Positions 23,788 to 27,379 of a DNA stretch of 27,379 bases are shown piece after piece. Source of the DNA: a virus. Each line of letters opens with the position of its first letter. The first letter of the stretch is position 1. The position numbers and the translations under genes are program-made. The notes beneath the pieces were generated by a model. That model saw only the letters and a list, made by a program, of their open reading frames with translations, was not told where the DNA came from and ran no database searches. The stretch is taken from positions 1-27,379 of IMG/VR virus record IMGVR_UViG_3300037549_000043, one strand, 5' to 3'.

Positions 23788-24366
23788 ATGTTTTTTCTTA
23801 TTGTCGCACTTTTTGTGTTCGCTTATCATTATGAGCGCAATGGCAATCCTTGGAACTTTGGCGACTTCGTTAGCAGGCTGGCTTGGTCAGCGGCATTTGG
23901 CACCGGCTATGTGTGCCTGACGTTCCCGCAAACAAATTGGTTCCTTGGCCTGTGGTTCATCGTGGGTGCCTTTCTCGAAATTCTTATCCCGCACGCCTTT
24001 GCGCAACGGATGGGACACCGCACAGATTCATGGACGACGTTGCCGGTATCGAAGTGGTGGCCTGCCTATTGGTTCAAGCCATTCCTTGCAACCACCAGTG
24101 CGCTTGAACAAGACTTTCTCGGCATGTCGATGGTAGGTTTTATCCGTGGCTTTATCGTATTCTTCCCGCCTTACCTGATTGGCTTTACGTCAAACTGCGT
24201 TTTGCCAATTTGCATTGTGTTGCTGTGGCAGCCCGTTAGCTATGTGGTCGGATATCAGACACCTTGGACGCTTTGGACGAACACAGCAAAATCTTCAACG
24301 TGGGGTGAATTCTATATTGGTATCGGCTGGGCCTTGGCGCTTGCGGTGTCGCTATGTTCAATCTGA
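23788..24366 (+). CDS. Multi-pass membrane protein of unknown function
   Basis: A 192-residue, Trp/Phe-rich integral membrane protein. The ATG follows the upstream stop directly and has GGGAAGGGAAG in front. About five membrane segments are visible: FFLIVALFVFAYHY (2-15), LAWSAAFGTGYVCLTF (30-45), FLGLWFIVGAFLEILI (52-67), GFIRGFIVFFPPYLIGF (112-130) with VLPICIVLLWQPVSYVVGY after it, and IGWALALAVSLCSI (178-192). It is too large and has too many segments for a usual holin. It overlaps the holin candidate by 13 bases. Superinfection exclusion, an unusual holin, or lysis control are all possible. I do not recognise the family. Confidence 0.7.
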   Translation: MFFLIVALFVFAYHYERNGNPWNFGDFVSRLAWSAAFGTGYVCLTFPQTNWFLGLWFIVGAFLEILIPHAFAQRMGHRTDSWTTLPVSKWWPAYWFKPFLATTSALEQDFLGMSMVGFIRGFIVFFPPYLIGFTSNCVLPICIVLLWQPVSYVVGYQTPWTLWTNTAKSSTWGEFYIGIGWALALAVSLCSI

Positions 24367-24587
24367 ACTTTCATACCTCGATCAATGAAGCTGCTCTGCA
24401 CGCTACCCCGTGGGCAGCGATTGGTGGTATCCTGATGGGGTTCGCCGCTATGCTGCCAAGTCCTGCAAACTACGTGGTGGGCGGTATCGCAACGGCCATG
24501 ATGATTATGGGCTGCATTATCAAAAGCCCAAACGACGGCAAGCCTGAAAGGGTGCAAGATGGCAATTCTGGAATTTCTGCTGAATAA
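24354..24587 (+). CDS. Holin candidate
   Basis: A 77-residue protein with two short membrane segments (AAIGGILMGFAAMLPS, about 21-36, and NYVVGGIATAMMIMGCII, about 39-56) and a charged C-terminal tail (KSPNDGKPERVQDG). Size, class II-like topology and position just before Rz support a holin, the pore that lets the signal-less endolysin reach the wall. It overlaps the upstream membrane protein by 13 bases and the Rz gene by 29 bases. Confidence 0.6.
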   Translation: MFNLNFHTSINEAALHATPWAAIGGILMGFAAMLPSPANYVVGGIATAMMIMGCIIKSPNDGKPERVQDGNSGISAE

Positions 24588-25092
24588 TTGGGCGTGGATC
24601 GCAGCCTTTGCTGTGACCGGGTTCATCGCTTATCTGCTGGCCTTTCAGGCAGGTGGTGGCTGGCAGACAATCGCTATGGCAGCCGTGGCGGCCGCATTGT
24701 TCTTTGGCGCCCACGAACTTGATATCTACAGGCTCGAACAGAAGGAAGCCGCAGACATTACCGCCCAGCAGACAGCCGACACCAAATCCTGCAACGCCGA
24801 CAAGGCTATAACCGAAGGGGTTTCCCATGCTTACGAAGATAAAATTACTGCTCTTAATTCCCAGCTTAATGATTTGCAGCGCGTGCGCCCCAACGTGTGT
24901 GTCACCATCGCTGCCGTCCCCACCCGTGGAAGTCATGGAAGCGCCCAACAGTCAAAGCCTGCTGGATCGGATGCAGGCGTTAATTCGGACGCCCTCTACG
25001 CCCTTGCCGGTGAAGGCGAAAAGTACCGCCTCCAACTGATAGCCTGCCAGCAATTCGTTACCGAAACATGGGCTGAAAAAGCGGCCCAATAA
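24559..25092 (+). CDS. Rz: i-spanin (Rz-like)
   Basis: A 177-residue inner-membrane spanin. Hydrophobic segments are at about 9-31 (NWAWIAAFAVTGFIAYLLAF) and 36-52 (TIAMAAVAAALFFGA). A periplasmic helical region follows (LEQKEAADITAQQTADTKSC, then YEDKITALNSQLNDLQRVRP) and a C-terminal helix with EKYRLQLIACQQFVTE, typical of Rz. The strongest support is the o-spanin gene nested in its +1 frame. Two segments instead of the usual one imply an N-out start, or a shorter protein from the internal ATG at 24676. It links with Rz1 to fuse inner and outer membranes at lysis. Confidence 0.8.
   Translation: MAILEFLLNNWAWIAAFAVTGFIAYLLAFQAGGGWQTIAMAAVAAALFFGAHELDIYRLEQKEAADITAQQTADTKSCNADKAITEGVSHAYEDKITALNSQLNDLQRVRPNVCVTIAAVPTRGSHGSAQQSKPAGSDAGVNSDALYALAGEGEKYRLQLIACQQFVTETWAEKAAQ
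24827..25039 (+). CDS. Rz1: o-spanin (Rz1-like), nested inside Rz
   Basis: A 70-residue outer-membrane lipoprotein encoded wholly within Rz in the +1 frame. It has a short basic N-terminus (MLTKIK), a hydrophobic core (LLLLIPSLMI), and a lipobox ending S18-A19-C20; Cys at -3 is unusual, but the -2 and -1 residues fit. The mature part is Pro-rich (SPSLPSPPVEV and TPSTPLPV), as in classical Rz1. AAGGGG lies 7 bases before the ATG. Fully embedded Rz1 genes are known from phage lambda. Confidence 0.82.
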   Translation: MLTKIKLLLLIPSLMICSACAPTCVSPSLPSPPVEVMEAPNSQSLLDRMQALIRTPSTPLPVKAKSTASN

Positions 25093-25100
25093 CAATGATG

Positions 25101-25127
25101 TTGCACCCTCAAAAGGGTCGATATAAT
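25101..25127 (+). promoter_or_regulatory. Candidate promoter with small hairpin before the beta-protein pair
   Basis: A perfect TATAAT lies at 25122-25127, with TTGCAC at 25101-25106; the 15-base spacing is short. Between them ACCCT-CAAA-AGGGT (25105-25118) can form a 5-pair hairpin. The following gene starts 23 bases downstream with a GGGGGA ribosome-binding site. A local promoter for the two genes downstream is possible but weakly supported. Confidence 0.3.
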
Positions 25128-25150
25128 TTCAATCAACCTAGGGGGATATC

Positions 25151-25480
25151 ATGGCTACTTTTGGAAACAATTTTAACACCGTAGAGGTGCGAAATCTCGC
25201 TGCTACGACAGCCAGTTCACGCATTACGTTTAGCACAAACGACGCAATCAACAACTGCGCTGACGCGATGATCGTCAACCAAGGCCCTAACGCGGCTTGG
25301 ATTTTGGCCGGCAACGCTTCCGTGGTGGCGTTGAATGCAGCAGGCAACAACGGCACCAAGAACACGCTTGTTCTGCCCGGCAACTCGATCATCATCGGTG
25401 TAGGCACCAATCCATGCGTCGCTGCAATTTGTGATGCTGGCACGGCGCAGTTGGCTATCCATGCAGGTAGGGGTCAATAA
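25151..25480 (+). CDS. Small beta-rich protein, virion decoration candidate
   Basis: A 109-residue protein, nearly all short strands and turns, with no signal or membrane segment. Pattern 'adamiVNQGPNAAWILAGNA' then VLPGNSIIIGVGTN and AICDAGTAQLAIHAGRGQ fits a recurring phage beta-sandwich type ('v.N.Gtn.a.v..G....a.......lpgs..........i.ai...gta.l.it.G.G') found as capsid-surface or decoration proteins. It has a strong GGGGGA ribosome-binding site. The next gene's ATG overlaps its stop. Role inferred from pattern only. Confidence 0.6.
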   Translation: MATFGNNFNTVEVRNLAATTASSRITFSTNDAINNCADAMIVNQGPNAAWILAGNASVVALNAAGNNGTKNTLVLPGNSIIIGVGTNPCVAAICDAGTAQLAIHAGRGQ

Positions 25481-25785
25481 TGTTAAAAGGCGTATCGGTT
25501 CTTCTCGGTGCTGTGCAGGCAGCTTTCGGTAAAACGATTGCAGGCAGCACGGGTGCGCAGACTGTTTCTACCGCAGCAGGACAGGTTCAATTTGCAGCAG
25601 CCGCTACATCTCTGGTGGTGACGAATCCAAGCGTCACGGCCAACAGTTTGATTTTCTGCCAAGTGGCAAGTAATGATGCAACGCTGAAAAGCGTTCAGGC
25701 CGTTGCGGCTGCTGGGTCTTTCACGATAACCGGGGTTGCCGCCGCAACAGCAACGTGCTTAGTCAATTACCAAGTATTTTATTAA
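25480..25785 (+). CDS. Small beta-rich protein, second of pair
   Basis: A 101-residue protein, translationally coupled (TAATG) to the preceding gene. The N-terminal 15 residues are helical or hydrophobic (MLKGVSVLLGAVQAAFG). The rest is Ala/Thr/Val beta structure: LVVTNPSVTANSLIFCQVAS, NDATLKSVQAVAAAGSFTIT, then TCLVNYQVFY. The 'vtNp.VTanSlI...v.snDat.ksv.av...gsFti' pattern is one I associate with small phage structural proteins. Together with its neighbour it may decorate the virion; both lie oddly between spanins and endolysin. Confidence 0.6.
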   Translation: MLKGVSVLLGAVQAAFGKTIAGSTGAQTVSTAAGQVQFAAAATSLVVTNPSVTANSLIFCQVASNDATLKSVQAVAAAGSFTITGVAAATATCLVNYQVFY

Positions 25786-25794
25786 GGGGTCGGG

Positions 25795-25974
25795 ATGGCC
25801 GAATCAAAAGATTGGATGCAGCACGCCGTCAAACATCCCGGCGCGCTCACGCGGGCGGCTAAACGGGCCGGGCTGACAAACTCACAGTACGAAGAAAAGC
25901 ACAAGGGTGACTCTGGTCATTCCGGCCAGATGGCACGCTTGGCTATGATATTCAAAAAGAACAGGCCAAAATGA
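25795..25974 (+). CDS. Small basic phage protein (59 residues)
   Basis: ATG 25795 with GGGG a few bases upstream; the stop overlaps the endolysin ATG (ATGA). The protein begins MAESKDWMQHAVKHPGALTR and ends LAMIFKKNRPK. The layout 'W.....k.pGaL.r.A...G......y..k....g..g..ArLa...k' is a widespread small phage protein of unknown role found beside virion or lysis genes. It is very basic with His-rich spots. Translational coupling suggests co-expression with the endolysin. Confidence 0.65.
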   Translation: MAESKDWMQHAVKHPGALTRAAKRAGLTNSQYEEKHKGDSGHSGQMARLAMIFKKNRPK

Positions 25975-26417
25975 TTTGCAACCCACAGGGCATTGCCCTT
26001 ATCAAACGCTTTGAAAGCTGCCGCCTGCAAGCGTATCTGGACGCTGTGGGCATTCCTACGATTGGGTGGGGGCATACTGGCCCGGAGGTTCATCTAGGGC
26101 TTACGTGGACGCAGCAGCAGGCTGACAATATGTTCCTGACTGACTTGATGAACCGGGTTGAAATCCCGCTTAACTCAATGCTTTCAGGATTGGCGAATTG
26201 TCAACTGAACGCGAATCAGTACAGCGCCCTTTGCAGCCTTGTGTACAATATAGGGTCAGGCGCATTTCGCGGTAGTACGCTTCTAGCTGATATCCACGCG
26301 GGCAATCTGTCGGATGTTCCTGCACAATTCTTGCGTTGGGACAAAGCCAACGGCGAGGTATTGAATGGGTTGCTGGCGCGTCGTGAAGCCGAAGCTGCTC
26401 TATGGGATCAGGCATAA
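25971..26417 (+). CDS. Endolysin, GH24 lysozyme
   Basis: A 148-residue T4-type lysozyme that cuts the MurNAc-GlcNAc bond in peptidoglycan. The catalytic triad Glu15-Asp24-Thr30 has exactly the T4 spacing (9 and 6 residues, as E11/D20/T26), within LIKRFESCRLQAYLDAVGIP and TIGWGHT. The C-terminal LCSLVYNIGSGAFRGSTLL and a WDKANGEVLNGLLARREAE (split) region are classic for the family. There is no signal or SAR segment at the N-terminus, so it is cytoplasmic and needs a holin, in line with the candidate upstream. Confidence 0.95.
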   Translation: MICNPQGIALIKRFESCRLQAYLDAVGIPTIGWGHTGPEVHLGLTWTQQQADNMFLTDLMNRVEIPLNSMLSGLANCQLNANQYSALCSLVYNIGSGAFRGSTLLADIHAGNLSDVPAQFLRWDKANGEVLNGLLARREAEAALWDQA

Positions 26418-26599
26418 TGCACCATTTGATGAACCGCCGTAATGTGCCGGTGGGGCCACGCCCTCAAGACGTTAAAGGCGTGACCACACCAGATGCACAA
26501 GTTCGCAGTCGCAAGATGAAACTCGCGTCTGCTAATCGCCGTTTACTTGGGAAGCATCAGACGAAATCTTCGCCAAACCCGTTCCCCGGACAGCCATAA
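26417..26599 (+). CDS. Small basic hypothetical protein at end of late operon
   Basis: A 60-residue protein from ATG 26417, overlapping the endolysin stop by one base. It is strongly basic, with Arg/Lys clusters (NRRNVPVGPRPQDVKG, RSRKMKLASANRRLLGK) and a Pro-rich end. No motif is recognised. Its last 68 bases overlap the convergent leftward gene at 26532-26798, so one of the two frames in the overlap must be tolerated. Coupling supports it being real, but it could be spurious. Confidence 0.5.
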   Translation: MHHLMNRRNVPVGPRPQDVKGVTTPDAQVRSRKMKLASANRRLLGKHQTKSSPNPFPGQP

Positions 26600-26798
26600 G
26601 ATCGACGCCCCATTCGCCACAAAAGAATTCTTTTTTCGTTGGCGGAAAGTCTGAAAGTATCGACGGGCCTTGCGGGCCAATCACCAATAGCGCGGTCGGC
26701 GGATAGCGTCGGCACTGACCGACCTTTCCAGAAACATCAGCGGGCGACTTCACAAAGTGAACGCAGGCGCCACATTCCTTTTTGGCTATCGGTATCAT
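26532..26798 (-). CDS. Small four-cysteine protein (possible zinc-binding)
   Basis: An 88-residue leftward protein. Cys9, Cys12, Cys29 and Cys60 lie in the motifs KKECGACVHF, GQCRRYPP and EFFCGEW. The 'C..C..f......C.r.PP........wCGe' layout is common in small phage and bacterial proteins of unknown role, probably holding zinc. The start has AAGGGGG in front, and it overlaps the upstream gene's stop (ATGA). The C-terminus overlaps the convergent late operon. The residues after Trp63 carry no motif. Confidence 0.7.
   Translation of the reverse strand: MIPIAKKECGACVHFVKSPADVSGKVGQCRRYPPTALLVIGPQGPSILSDFPPTKKEFFCGEWGVDLMAVRGTGLAKISSDASQVNGD
26615..26644. terminator. Candidate bidirectional terminator inside convergent gene
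   Basis: The perfect palindrome AAAAGAATTCTTTT (26621-26634) runs into T-rich sequence on the plus strand and is flanked by CGCCA (26615-26619) and TGGCG (26640-26644). The whole is a nested inverted repeat 16 bases after the last late-operon stop. It lies inside the leftward four-cysteine gene. The A/T-rich stem is weak, so confidence is low. Confidence 0.25.
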
Positions 26799-27055
26799 GC
26801 TGCCCCCTTTTTAAGTTCACGGTAAATGCCGCGCACCGTTCCCTTGTTGTTGATACCTGTTTTTGAACTGATGATTCGGCACATAGGATTTGCCTTGTAG
26901 TTGACATATCCGTTCCTGCCGACACTAACCACTTTCCATTCTACCGGCAGCGGTTCGTCGCGGCTTATCATCACGTTGCGGTCACGCTCTGGCATCACTC
27001 CCATGCTGCGTTCGCGGGCTTCCTTGCGGAGGCGCTTTGCTTTAACGCCCCTCAC
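26795..27055 (-). CDS. Small basic hypothetical protein
   Basis: An 86-residue leftward protein from GTG 27055, chosen because AAAGGAG lies 8 bases before it and the GTGA overlaps the upstream stop; no ATG is well placed. The N-terminus is a basic helix (GVKAKRLRKEARERS). The rest looks like a small beta or winged domain (EWKVVSVGRNGYVNYKANPM, then IISSKTGINNKGTVRGIYRE). The net positive charge and the SSKTGINNKGTVRGI segment are compatible with nucleic-acid binding, but this is only an impression. Confidence 0.6.
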   Translation of the reverse strand: MRGVKAKRLRKEARERSMGVMPERDRNVMISRDEPLPVEWKVVSVGRNGYVNYKANPMCRIISSKTGINNKGTVRGIYRELKKGAA

Positions 27056-27255
27056 TTCCTGCACTCCTTTATCATCAGTACGATAAAGGCAACGATCAGA
27101 ACGACTGCCAGTAAAACTAGGCCGCCCCAAAAAGGTGCTGTTACCCACCACCATGACCAACCGATAAAGCCGGTCAATTTTAATCCGACGAACAGGACGC
27201 CAAGCAATCCTAATACGCCAATACCGCTGTTGGATGCGGTGCTTTCCTTACTCAT
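27052..27255 (-). CDS. Small two-pass membrane protein
   Basis: A 67-residue leftward protein. A short polar N-terminus (MSKESTASNSG) precedes a hydrophobic segment (IGVLGLLGVLFVGLKLTGFI, about 12-31), an aromatic turn (GWSWWWVTAPFWGG), a second segment (LVLLAVVLIVAFIVLMI, about 46-62) and a basic KECRK tail. Both ends of the gene overlap its neighbours by four bases. It is holin-like in size and shape but lies outside the lysis region and on the opposite strand, so another inner-membrane role is just as likely. Confidence 0.7.
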   Translation of the reverse strand: MSKESTASNSGIGVLGLLGVLFVGLKLTGFIGWSWWWVTAPFWGGLVLLAVVLIVAFIVLMIKECRK

Positions 27256-27379
27256 TTCACACCACTTATTTTCAGCGTCACGATCTTGGTCGTTAGGCTG
27301 CGAAGCTTCTTAGCGTGAACAGCACGTATTTTTTGCTGCTCAAGAATTTTGCTTTCGCAAACTTCAATTGCGCGTTGCT
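27252..27379 (-). CDS. Hypothetical protein, C-terminal part, cut by window edge
   Basis: The frame is open from the right edge to TGA at 27254-27252, giving the last 41 residues of a leftward gene. It starts in view as QRAIEVCESKILEQQKIRAV and continues HAKKLRSLTTKIVTLKI, a charged helix with coiled-coil character. The stop overlaps the next ATG (ATGA), so it belongs to the same operon. Product unknown. Confidence 0.6.
   Translation of the reverse strand, partial: QRAIEVCESKILEQQKIRAVHAKKLRSLTTKIVTLKISGVK

Noticed and set aside
26795-27160. 121-residue leftward protein from ATG 27160
   Set aside because: The first 35 residues lie over the membrane-protein gene in another frame. GTG 27055 has an ideal AAAGGAG and the operon's usual overlap, so the shorter form is preferred.
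21351-27379. Diversity-generating retroelement, as in the similarly organised phage BPP-1
   Set aside because: No reverse transcriptase frame, no template repeat matching the fiber 3' end, and no C-type lectin variable motif were seen in the window.
1-27379. tRNA genes, insertion sequences, integrase or attachment sites
   Set aside because: Reading the gaps and both strands showed no cloverleaf with a T-arm consensus, no transposase or recombinase motif, and no long terminal repeats at the window ends.

Overview
This window is the late (virion assembly and lysis) half of a tailed phage genome, or of a prophage, with a short-tailed podovirus plan. The tail and ejection genes follow the T7 order: gp11-, gp12-, gp14-, gp15- and gp16-like proteins, then a fiber with a T7 gp17-like N-terminus. 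The terminase pair sits directly upstream of the portal, and the capsid and small virion genes recall BPP-1/Bcep22-type podophages more than T7 itself. The nested spanin pair with an outer-membrane lipoprotein implies a Gram-negative host. The host cannot be narrowed further by eye. No integrase, repressor, polymerase, tRNA or CRISPR is visible, so lifestyle is undecided.

Layout. (1) Positions 1-1533 hold a leftward operon of tiny genes joined by stop/start overlaps, including a small lipoprotein; it runs off the left edge. (2) Positions 1534-1647 form a divergent control region with a good leftward sigma70-type promoter, a rightward -10 box and five copies of a TAGACA half-site. (3) Positions 1648-8592 carry TerS, TerL, a GNAT-like protein, a cupin-like protein, an Ala/Gly-rich protein, the portal, a small protein and the scaffold. 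(4) Positions 8593-8755 are a 163-base gap with a long stem-loop. (5) Positions 8756-13877 carry the major capsid protein, a probable cement protein, a small protein, the head-tail adaptor and the tail nozzle. (6) Positions 13880-21294 carry three ejection proteins; the middle one has a GH108-type muramidase domain. (7) Positions 21351-23533 carry the fiber and a small fiber-associated protein. (8) Positions 23533-26599 form the lysis region: two membrane proteins of unknown role, a holin candidate, Rz with nested Rz1, two small beta-rich proteins, a 59-residue protein, a GH24 endolysin and a last small ORF. (9) Positions 26532-27379 are a second leftward operon of tiny genes, converging on the late operon and running in from beyond the right edge.

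The genes form one programme. Terminase packages DNA through the portal into a shell built on the scaffold and stabilised by the cement protein. The adaptor and nozzle close the head and carry the fiber. The ejection proteins, one of them muralytic, extend the short tail through the cell wall. Holin, endolysin and spanins release progeny. Most late genes overlap or nearly abut, so translation is probably coupled along one long transcript. No gap without a gene exceeds about 165 bases; the main ones are described as features.

I found no clear-cut new defence or anti-defence system. The items most worth follow-up are the TAGACA operator array with an apparently leaderless TerS start, the scaffold/capsid stem-loop, the muramidase in a gp15-like protein, the GGhexD-like module (my shorthand) inside the 1418-residue ejection protein, and the unidentified multi-pass membrane protein ahead of the holin candidate.
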